Below, one piece after another: positions 1-4,958 of a stretch of DNA of 5,826 bases. Source of the DNA: Chloroflexota bacterium (GTDB taxonomy: Bacteria; Chloroflexota; Limnocylindria; Limnocylindrales; CSP1-4); the NCBI GenBank assembly GCA_013694835.1, contig JACDBP010000302.1, forward strand, positions 1 through 5,826. The letters run 5' to 3'. A program made the translations under genes and the position numbers. The stretch's first letter is position 1. Each line of letters begins with the position of its first letter. The notes under the pieces were generated by a model. The model had not been told where the DNA came from. It did not search any database and worked only from the letters and a program-made list of their open reading frames with translations.

Positions 1-11
1 CAAGCGCGGAG

Positions 12-49
12 CGGATCCCCCGCCAGCGATGGCGGGGGGAGCCGATCCG
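12..49. other. Stable hairpin with a GNRA-type tetraloop
   Basis: A perfect 9-bp stem (CCCCCGCCA at 17-25 with TGGCGGGGG at 30-38) is closed by the tetraloop GCGA, which fits the GNRA class. A second pairing, CGGAT (12-16) with ATCCG (45-49), extends the helix below a six-base bulge on the 3' side. No T-run follows, so it is not a textbook intrinsic terminator in either direction. It could still act as a terminator or 3' stabiliser of an upstream transcript, or be part of a structured RNA. The pairing is read directly from the sequence; the function is unknown. Confidence 0.55.
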
Positions 50-51
50 GG

Positions 52-105
52 CGCGCAGCAGCGCGACAGCGTGCGGAGGAAGACGGCCGTTCGCGCAGCC
101 GCGCG
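52..105. repeat. Duplicated short hairpin, CGCGC-AGC(A/C)-GCGCG
   Basis: Two nearly identical 14-base hairpins lie 40 bases apart. CGCGC-AGCA-GCGCG is at 52-65 and CGCGC-AGCC-GCGCG at 92-105, so 13 of 14 bases agree, and each has a perfect 5-bp stem and a four-base loop. The similarity may come from the simple GC-rich composition rather than a true duplicated element. Confidence 0.4.
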
Positions 106-184
106 CGCAGTGCAGGCGAGACAGAGACGTTGGCGATCTTAGCGGGGTACAGTCCGCCGACGCGGCGCACAGCCCGCGCCAGCT

Positions 185-192
185 GAGGGAGG
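185..192 (+). promoter_or_regulatory. Shine-Dalgarno-like GAGGGAGG, not positioned for the rbsK GTG
   Basis: The purine run GAGGGAGG abuts an ATG at 193-195, but that ATG is not in the ribokinase frame and opens only a short Arg-rich reading frame ending at 417. The first in-frame start of ribokinase, GTG 233, is about 40 bases downstream and has no Shine-Dalgarno of its own. The site may therefore belong to a start displaced by a single-base sequence error (see findings), or it may serve a short leader. Confidence 0.4.
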
Positions 193-232
193 ATGTCACA
201 TCAGCGGGACGCGGCCGGCCGTACCCGCCACC

Positions 233-1129
233 GTGGTGGTGCTGGGATCCGTCAATGTCGATCTCGTCATGACCGTGCCGCGGCTGCCATCACCCGGCGA
301 AACGGTCGTCGGTGGGCGGTTCGCGAGGCACGCCGGCGGGAAAGGCGCCAACCAGGCGGTGGCCGCCGCGAGGCTCGGCGCGCACGTCGTGTTCGTGGGC
401 GCCGTCGGCGACGATGAGGAGGGCCGGCGCTGCCGCCACGAGCTGGTAGCCGAAGGAATCGAGGTGTCGCCGCTGGCAACGGTCGCTGCGCCGACCGGCG
501 TGGCAGCGATCCTCGTGGATGAGGCCGGCGAGAACCTCATCGCTGTGGCATCCGGCGCTAATGATCTGCTCGACGCGACCGCGGTCGATGTGGCCTTCGC
601 GGCACTGCCCGACGGTCCGGCGGTGGTCCTCGCGTCGCTCGAGGTGCCGCTCGCCGCCGTCGAGCGAGCTGCCCAGGTGGCCCAGCAGCGAGGCTGGCGG
701 TTGGTGCTCAACCCAGCACCAGCTCGGCCGCTGCCGCCAACCCTTCTCGAAGCGTGCGAGGTCATCGTCCCGAACGCGGGTGAGGCCGAGGCCCTGGGAG
801 GGCTCGAGGCGTTGATGGCGGCGGGGGCTGGCGCCGTGGTGGTGACGCTGGGGGCTGGCGGCGCCTCGCTGCATCGACCAGGGATGGAAACCGTACGTCG
901 CCCGGCCCCCGCGGTGGAGGTCATCGACACGACCGGCGCGGGCGACGCCTTCAATGGGACGCTGGCATGGGCGCTGGCGTCAGGTTGGCCGATCGAAGCG
1001 GGGCTGGAAGCCGCCGTCGCGGCCGGCGGCCTGTCGACCCGCGGGTCGGGAGCCCGAGCCCGACTGGCGACCCGCGGCGAGCTCGAGGAGCTCCTCGCGG
1101 ATCGCGTCAGCCGGGTGGACGGGGGTTAG
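233..1129 (+). CDS. rbsK: Ribokinase (PfkB-family carbohydrate kinase)
   Basis: Cytoplasmic ATP-dependent kinase of 298 aa, close to the usual family length of about 300. Ribokinase converts D-ribose to ribose 5-phosphate for the pentose phosphate and nucleotide pathways. Seen in the sequence: an N-terminal VVLGSVNVD strand with the substrate-contacting Asn8 and Asp10; the sugar-binding GGKGANQ loop at residues 35-41 (PfkB signature 1); the ribokinase-type GAN at 108-110; LNPAP at 159-163; VPNAGEAEAL near 179-188; and the anion-hole and catalytic motif DTTGAGDAFNG at 232-242, with Asp238 as the expected general base. The motif set fits ribokinase better than fructokinase or adenosine kinase, though the substrate is not proven. 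Reading back from GTG 233, the frame has no ATG, GTG or TTG before a TAG at 140-142, so a GTG at 233 or 236 is the only possible start. It lacks a nearby Shine-Dalgarno, and ribokinases usually carry a few residues before VVLGS. The stop overlaps that of the convergent MFS gene. Confidence 0.93.
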   Translation: MVVLGSVNVDLVMTVPRLPSPGETVVGGRFARHAGGKGANQAVAAARLGAHVVFVGAVGDDEEGRRCRHELVAEGIEVSPLATVAAPTGVAAILVDEAGENLIAVASGANDLLDATAVDVAFAALPDGPAVVLASLEVPLAAVERAAQVAQQRGWRLVLNPAPARPLPPTLLEACEVIVPNAGEAEALGGLEALMAAGAGAVVVTLGAGGASLHRPGMETVRRPAPAVEVIDTTGAGDAFNGTLAWALASGWPIEAGLEAAVAAGGLSTRGSGARARLATRGELEELLADRVSRVDGG

Positions 1130-2829
1130 GCGGGCGAGGCGGCCCGCTCGGAGGGTTCGGACGGTTCGGACTCGCCGTGTTCGCCGGGAGCTCCGGCCCA
1201 GGCCGCTTCGCGGAACGGCACTTCCCGAAGGAGGGCCACGAGAGCGACCGCCACGAGAGCGGCCCCGATGCCGAGCCAGAAGGCGCTGGCGGTGGCCAGG
1301 CTCAGCGAGTCGTGGATCGCCCCCACGATGGCCGGGATGAGCGGACGGAGCGCCTCCGCGAACTGCGGTGGCGCGGAGGCCAGGATCGCCGCTCCCAGGT
1401 CGCCGACCACGGTCAGGTCGCGCAGGGCGTTGCCGCCCGCAAGCCCACCGGAGACCTCAGGCGGGATCCCCCGCGCGGCCATCTGGGCCGGGACCTGCTG
1501 CTGGAGCGTGGTCCCGAAGATGGTTCCGGCGATGGCCAGCCCGATCGTGCCGCCGACCTGTTGGAAGAAGGTGAGGCTGCTCGTCGCGGCACCGAGCTGG
1601 CGGAACGGCACGCTCGCCTGGACGATCAGCGTGAACACCGCGAACGAGGGGCCGATGCCGAGCCCAGCGAGGAGCATCCAGAGCCAGATGAGCGGCACGG
1701 GCGTGTCCGTGCGCAGGTTGGTCAGCAGATACAGCCCGACCGCAAGCAGCACCAGCGAGCCGAGCATCAGCAGCTTGTAGCGTCCGGTCCGCGCCACGAT
1801 CTGGCCGGCACCTGTGGCGCTGAGGATGAGCCCGCCGAGGAGCGGCAGGATCTGGTATCCCGACTCGGTGGCGCTGGAGCCCTGGACGACCTGGAACCAG
1901 CGCGGCAGGAAGACCACCGTCGCGAAGAACCCGAAGGCGACCAGGAACATGGAGGCGACCGAGATCGCTACCGTCCGATTGCGGAAGATGTCGAGCGGGA
2001 CGATCGGCTCGTCGGCGCGCGCTTCGATGTAGATGAACAACGCGGCCAGGGCGAGCCCGAGCAGGATCGCGCCGCCGACCCATGGGCTCGTCCAGTCCTG
2101 GTCCTGCTTGTTGGTGAAGCCGACGAGCACCGAGATGACCGCGAGGCTGAAGACGAGCGCCCCGAGGTAGTCGATCGAACGGGAACCCTCCGGCCCCTTG
2201 ACCCGGGGCAGAAGCCGCCAGATGATCGCCAGCACCACCACCCCGAGTGGCAGGTTGACGAAGAAGACCCACTGCCAGCCGATGGTGTCGGTGAGGATCC
2301 CACCGATGGCCGGGCCGATGACGGCCGCGAGCCCGAAGACGGCACCGAGCAGACCGGAGTACTTGCCTCGCTCGGCGGGGCTGAAGAGGTCGCCGACGAC
2401 CGCGAGGGCGATCGGGAACAGGGCTCCCGCGCCCAGTCCCTGGATGCCGCGGAACAGGACCAGCTGCCACATCTCCGCGGAGAGGCCGGAGAGTAGCGAG
2501 CCGATCAGGAAGACGCTGACCCCGAAGAGCATCATCGGCCGACGGCCGTAGAGGTCCGAGAGCTTGCCGTAGATGGGGCCGCTCACGGTGGCGGCGAGGA
2601 GGTAGGCGGTGAAGACAGCGGTGAACAGCTCGTTGCCGCGGAGGTCGGTGGCGATGCGCGGCAGCGCCGTGCCGACGACCGTCTGGTCGAGCGCGGCCAG
2701 GAACAGGCCGAGCAGGATGGCGCCGTAGATCTGCAACCTGGCGCGGGGGTCGATGCGCACGGGCGGCCCATCTGGGGTGACCGCGGCCGGCGGCGCGGCG
2801 CGGGACATGGAGGTCGTGGGCTCGGACAT
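1126..2829 (-). CDS. DHA2-family MFS drug exporter (EmrB/QacA type, 14 TM)
   Basis: Inner-membrane proton-coupled antiporter of 567 aa, probably exporting hydrophobic or cationic drugs; the substrate cannot be read from sequence. Residues 1-31 are a hydrophilic cytoplasmic tail. The hydrophobic segments that follow fit the 14-helix DHA2 pattern. Seen: the N-terminal motif LDQTVVGTALPRIATDL (48-64) in TM1, motif A GKLSDLYGRRPMM (88-100) in the TM2-TM3 loop, the antiporter motif C-like stretch GLAAVIGPAIGG (166-177) in TM5, and a long polar loop of about 60 residues (440-505) before the last helix. The C-terminus is a polar Ser/Glu/Pro tail. I chose ATG 2829 because GAGGGAG lies four bases upstream of it. 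The in-frame ATG at 2856 adds nine residues but has no Shine-Dalgarno and sits in a palindrome. The gene is divergent from the TetR gene, which points to ligand-released repression. Confidence 0.94.
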   Translation of the reverse strand: MSEPTTSMSRAAPPAAVTPDGPPVRIDPRARLQIYGAILLGLFLAALDQTVVGTALPRIATDLRGNELFTAVFTAYLLAATVSGPIYGKLSDLYGRRPMMLFGVSVFLIGSLLSGLSAEMWQLVLFRGIQGLGAGALFPIALAVVGDLFSPAERGKYSGLLGAVFGLAAVIGPAIGGILTDTIGWQWVFFVNLPLGVVVLAIIWRLLPRVKGPEGSRSIDYLGALVFSLAVISVLVGFTNKQDQDWTSPWVGGAILLGLALAALFIYIEARADEPIVPLDIFRNRTVAISVASMFLVAFGFFATVVFLPRWFQVVQGSSATESGYQILPLLGGLILSATGAGQIVARTGRYKLLMLGSLVLLAVGLYLLTNLRTDTPVPLIWLWMLLAGLGIGPSFAVFTLIVQASVPFRQLGAATSSLTFFQQVGGTIGLAIAGTIFGTTLQQQVPAQMAARGIPPEVSGGLAGGNALRDLTVVGDLGAAILASAPPQFAEALRPLIPAIVGAIHDSLSLATASAFWLGIGAALVAVALVALLREVPFREAAWAGAPGEHGESEPSEPSERAASPA

Positions 2830-2850
2830 GCGTCTCCCTCGGTCTGTGCC

Positions 2851-2880
2851 GTTCATCGGTTGATGAACGATCGGTCATCA
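2851..2880. promoter_or_regulatory. Two overlapping dyads upstream of the MFS gene, probable operator
   Basis: GTTCATC (2851-2857) and GATGAAC (2862-2868) form a perfect 7-bp inverted repeat around GGTT. The second arm is shared with a 20-bp near-perfect palindrome, TGATGAACGATCGGTCATCA (2861-2880), which is symmetric at 18 of 20 positions. The pair lies 22-51 bases upstream of the chosen MFS start, where a repressor would block transcription. The length and form suit a TetR-family dimer, and the divergent tetR gene is the obvious partner. The core GAAC-GATC-GGTC is also one base away from a GAAC-N4-GTTC LexA-type box, so LexA is an alternative. The binding protein is inferred. Confidence 0.5.
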
Positions 2881-2914
2881 GTGCACCGCAAGGACGGTTT
2901 CCCCAAGCCGCACG

Positions 2915-2965
2915 TACGGTGTAAGCTTGCGCCGTCCAGACACTACGGCTTACGCCGTAAGCCGT
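2915..2965. promoter_or_regulatory. TAC-N3-GTA dyads upstream of tetR, probable operators
   Basis: A perfect dyad at 2945-2965 has 9-bp arms, ACGGCTTAC and GTAAGCCGT, around GCC. A weaker copy centred at 2919 keeps TAC-GGT-GTA (2915-2923). The two share the direct word ACG(G/C)(T/C)GTAAGC (2916-2926 and 2952-2962), 36 bases apart. The weaker copy also overlaps a 16-of-20 symmetric palindrome around AAGCTT (2916-2935). The strong dyad ends 13 bases before the tetR GTG, so a bound protein would block transcription or initiation of tetR. TetR-family dimers commonly bind dyads of this size, so autoregulation is the simplest reading. The sequence is unrelated to the palindrome near the MFS start. 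Confidence 0.55.
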
Positions 2966-2978
2966 CAAGGGTGCGCAG

Positions 2979-3716
2979 GTGAAGCGAACGATGGGCAGGC
3001 CGATCGACCGACAGGGTGCGACCGACGGCCCGACGGTCTCCGATTCGGCGGAAGGCACGCCTGCCGGTCGTCTCCCCGGTCGCCTGTCGCGGGAGCGGAT
3101 CGTGGCCGGGGCCATCAGCTACGTCGGCCGCAATTGCCTGGCGGACCTCTCGATGCGACGCCTCGGCAGAGAGCTCGGCGTGGAGGCGATGTCGCTCTAC
3201 CGCTATTTCCCCTCCAAGGCCGCGCTGTTCTCTGCCCTCGCCGACGCCGCCCTCGCCCAGATCGCGCCGCCGGAGGGTGAGGCACCGGATTGGGAATCGG
3301 CCGTGCGTTGCTACGCCCATTCGTTCCGCCGATTCGCCAAGTCGCAGCCGAGGCTCTTCCCGCTGCTCGCCGCAGCAGGCCCTGGCCAGCGCAGCGTCGG
3401 CGCGCTCATGGCGCGGATGCTGGACATTTGGCGTCGCGCGGGGCTGGACGAGGCGACGGCGCGCCATGCCCAGGGTGCCGTCCATTCGTTCACCATCGGC
3501 ACGATCAGCGCGGAGGTCGGCGTCGGCTTCGGGCGACCGTCAGATGAGCGAAGCGAGTGGTGCCCACGGCCAGCTGGCAAGGGCCCTGCGGCAGCGGGCG
3601 GCAGCGAGGAGGACGACCCCAGCGGAGATGCCGCGTTCGAGTTCTCGCTCGATGTCCTGATCGACGGCCTTCGCGACCGGTGCGCGGCGCGAAAGCAGGG
3701 TTCTTCCACGGCCTAG
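2979..3716 (+). CDS. TetR-family transcriptional repressor
   Basis: DNA-binding repressor of 245 aa that probably controls the divergent MFS exporter and itself. After a polar leader of about 36 residues comes the TetR_N domain: helix 1 near 38-52 (SRERIVAGAISYVGR), then the helix-turn-helix LSMRRLGRELGVEAMSLYRYF (57-77), ending in PSKAALFSAL. This most resembles the classical TetR subclass with a TetR_C ligand-binding domain. The C-terminal part (101-180, then FEFSLDVLIDGL at 220-231) is helical and presumably binds the inducer and forms the dimer. Start: GTG 2979 has AAGGG seven bases upstream; ATG 2991, with AGGTG nine bases upstream, is an equally usable start four codons later. Oddity: residues 187-217 are a Gly/Pro/Ser/charged stretch between two conserved helices, looking like an insertion. 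Inducer unknown. Confidence 0.93.
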   Translation: MKRTMGRPIDRQGATDGPTVSDSAEGTPAGRLPGRLSRERIVAGAISYVGRNCLADLSMRRLGRELGVEAMSLYRYFPSKAALFSALADAALAQIAPPEGEAPDWESAVRCYAHSFRRFAKSQPRLFPLLAAAGPGQRSVGALMARMLDIWRRAGLDEATARHAQGAVHSFTIGTISAEVGVGFGRPSDERSEWCPRPAGKGPAAAGGSEEDDPSGDAAFEFSLDVLIDGLRDRCAARKQGSSTA

Positions 3717-3736
3717 GGCGCGGCGTTGCCGATCCG

Positions 3737-3783
3737 CCTTGGGCGATCCGTGACGTTGGGCATTCGTGCCCTTGGGCGATCCG
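3737..3783. repeat. 14-bp direct repeat flanking a small TTCG-loop hairpin
   Basis: CCTTGGGCGATCCG occurs twice without mismatch, at 3737-3750 and 3770-3783 (period 33). A third partial copy, GATCCG, is at 3731-3736. Between and overlapping them is a hairpin, GGGCA (3758-3762), loop TTCG, TGCCC (3767-3771). A second small stem, CGGG-CGAG-CCCG, follows from about 3782. With no T-run after it, this is at best a weak terminator for tetR. Confidence 0.45.
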
Positions 3784-3829
3784 GGCGAGCCCGACCCTGT
3801 ATTTCGACCCGCATCAGCCCGCCAGCTTA

Positions 3830-3841
3830 GAACATCTGTTC
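3830..3841. promoter_or_regulatory. GAAC-N4-GTTC palindrome, candidate LexA (SOS) box
   Basis: GAACATCTGTTC has 5-bp perfect arms (GAACA/TGTTC) around TC and matches the GAAC-N4-GTTC core of the LexA box known from Gram-positive bacteria, Actinobacteria and some Chloroflexota. It lies in a locally AT-richer patch, 44 bases upstream of the chosen SDR start. At about 70% GC this eight-base pattern is expected well below once per window. It sits upstream of the likely core promoter rather than across it, so regulation of the SDR gene is plausible but unproven. Another regulator with a similar dyad is possible. Confidence 0.42.
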
Positions 3842-3873
3842 ACATGGGCAAGGCAACTCGAGCAGAGGACCGT

Positions 3874-3879
3874 TATCCT
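3874..3879 (+). promoter_or_regulatory. -10 element TATCCT for a probable leaderless SDR transcript
   Basis: TATCCT fits the TAnnnT -10 pattern and stands six bases before the GTG at 3886. Transcription would then begin at or next to the first base of that codon, giving a leaderless mRNA. This matches the absence of a well-placed Shine-Dalgarno: the nearest purine run, AGAGGA at 3864-3869, is 16 bases from the GTG and is paired in a small dyad, GAGGA-N6-TCCTC. I see no clear -35 hexamer. Confidence 0.4.
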
Positions 3880-3885
3880 CGGCAG

Positions 3886-4935
3886 GTGCGGATCCTTGTC
3901 ACCGGCGCCAGCGGGTTCATCGGGGAGGCGGTCGCCCGCGCGGCAGCCGAAGCCGGGCACGCGGTCCGGGCGGTGGCGCGCAGCGAAGGAAGGCTCCACG
4001 TCCTGGACGACGCCCCGATCGAGCAGCTGGCACTCCCATCCCTTACGCCGGAAGTGCTCCGTCCGGCACTCGAAGGGGTGGACGTGCTCGTCCACTGCGC
4101 CGCTGGGTATGTCTATGGGCGCGGGGCCGCCGAGCGAGCCGTGCGTGACAATCCGCTGCTCACGCGAGACGTCCTGACGGCGGCCCAGGACGCCGGCACC
4201 AAGCACGTCATCGACATCAGCAGCGCCGTGGTCCTGAAGCCGCACCCCGATGGACCCGCTATCGGTGTCACCGATCCCGGATCTCCGCACTGGGCGCCGG
4301 GCGATCCCCATTGGGGCGACCCGTACCTGCGCAGCAAGGTGCTTGCGGAGGAGGTCGCCGATGCGTTCCGGATCCGAGGGGTACCGGTGTCCACGATCTA
4401 TCCGACGGCGGTCGTCGGGCCGGGCGACCGCGTCCCAGGCACCTCCGGCGGCTACCTCAGGGCGATCCTGACCGGCCGCAGCGTGATCGACGGCGCGCTG
4501 GGTTGGACCGACGTGCGCGATCTCGCCGAGGTGATCCTCCGCGTGGCGGAGGCGCCGCCCGGTGGCCGCTACCTCGTCTCGATCGGCACCCGGCGGATGC
4601 GCACCATCGCTCGCATCGCCGATTCGGTGACCGGCAGGCGGCGCCGGCGAGTCGTTCTGCCGGCGCCAGTCGTCCGCTTCGTCGCCCGCCTCAACGACCT
4701 TGCCGGCGGCCGGATCGCGCCGGGAGCGCCGCCGCCGGCGAGCCTCGAGTACCAGCTCACGTTGGGGCCGACCGACGGCTCCAGCGGTCGCACGGTCCTC
4801 GGACATCCGTACCGGGAGTTGAGCGAGACGCTCCGGGACGGATTCGCCTGGTGGGTCGCCCAGGGCCTGCTGGATGCGCGGACCGCTGGCCGAGCCGTCC
4901 CAGCGGAGACGGCCAGGGCTCCGATCGGCGGCTGA
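3886..4935 (+). CDS. NAD(P)-dependent epimerase/dehydratase family protein (extended SDR)
   Basis: Cytoplasmic Rossmann-fold oxidoreductase of 349 aa, in the range of extended short-chain dehydrogenases. Seen: cofactor-binding TGASGFIG at residues 6-13 right at the N-terminus, LVHCAAGYVYG (68-78), catalytic-region Ser in DISSAVV (110-116), the YLRSK catalytic Tyr147/Lys151 pair, IYPTAVVGPGD (171-181), and the late motif WTDVRDLAEVILR (207-219) typical of dihydroflavonol-reductase-like and sugar-epimerase-like members. The C-terminal LGHPYRELSETLRDGFAWW resembles the end of DFR-type enzymes. The substrate cannot be assigned; reduction of a ketone or epimerisation of a nucleotide sugar are both possible. 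I chose GTG 3886 because it puts the Rossmann strand at residue 2, as usual, and because of the TATCCT box before it. ATG 3844 and GTG 3766 are in frame but add residues with no family character. The gene ends 23 bases from the convergent lipA stop. Confidence 0.92.
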   Translation: MRILVTGASGFIGEAVARAAAEAGHAVRAVARSEGRLHVLDDAPIEQLALPSLTPEVLRPALEGVDVLVHCAAGYVYGRGAAERAVRDNPLLTRDVLTAAQDAGTKHVIDISSAVVLKPHPDGPAIGVTDPGSPHWAPGDPHWGDPYLRSKVLAEEVADAFRIRGVPVSTIYPTAVVGPGDRVPGTSGGYLRAILTGRSVIDGALGWTDVRDLAEVILRVAEAPPGGRYLVSIGTRRMRTIARIADSVTGRRRRRVVLPAPVVRFVARLNDLAGGRIAPGAPPPASLEYQLTLGPTDGSSGRTVLGHPYRELSETLRDGFAWWVAQGLLDARTAGRAVPAETARAPIGG

Positions 4936-4958
4936 GCCTGGGGAGGCCGGGCGTCAGG

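Larger units (their letters stand above)
1..184. other. GC-rich region without a supported gene, structured
   Basis: No coding region can be supported here. All three forward frames stay open for long stretches: one to a TGA at 184-186, one to a TAG at 140-142, and one to a TGA at 285-287. At this GC content that is expected by chance, and the translations are Arg/Ala-rich and match no family I know. One of the first two frames could be the tail of a gene lying to the left of the window, but the third-position GC I counted (roughly 72-74%) does not stand out. The region is dominated by GC-rich inverted repeats, listed separately. It is either the 3' flank or terminator region of an upstream gene or a structured leader of the ribokinase gene. 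Confidence 0.5.

Noticed and set aside
148..153. TACAGT as a -10 element for rbsK
   Set aside because: It matches TAnnnT, but no -35-like hexamer is found at suitable spacing (TTGGCG at 131-136 is only 11 bases away), so support is too weak.
1..186. Possible C-terminal end of an upstream gene on the + strand
   Set aside because: The frame is open to TGA 184-186, but 61 stop-free codons are unremarkable at this GC. Another frame is also open, the GC3 I counted is not distinctive and the peptide is Arg/Ala/Ser-rich with no known family.
196..954. Long open frame antisense to ribokinase
   Set aside because: Ser/Thr/Ala/Pro-rich shadow of a gene with all its catalytic motifs intact on the + strand.
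1077..1105. GAGCTCGAGGAGCTC dyad near the end of rbsK as a terminator for the convergent MFS gene
   Set aside because: It encodes the ordinary helix RGELEELLADR of ribokinase and has no T-run; the symmetry follows from Glu-Leu codons.
1144..1180. Short tandem repeat at the end of the MFS gene
   Set aside because: It encodes a SEPSEPSER-like polar tail; this is low-complexity coding sequence of two units, not a repeat array.
967..2496. A 509-codon open frame on the + strand, antisense to the MFS gene
   Set aside because: It is very hydrophilic and Asp/Glu/Arg/Gln-rich with no recognisable domain. It mirrors the codon structure of the clear MFS gene on the other strand, a common shadow at high GC.
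2830..2856. Upstream MFS start at ATG 2856 (nine extra residues)
   Set aside because: No Shine-Dalgarno precedes it and it lies inside a palindrome; ATG 2829 has GAGGGAG four bases upstream.
1457..3115. A 552-codon open frame on the - strand spanning the MFS gene, the divergent gap and part of tetR
   Set aside because: It is Arg/Pro/His-rich, crosses the operator region and overlaps two well-supported genes in another frame. No family resemblance.
3814..4806. A 330-codon open frame antisense to the SDR gene
   Set aside because: No motif, and the composition is that of a shadow; the + strand frame carries the Rossmann and YxxxK motifs.
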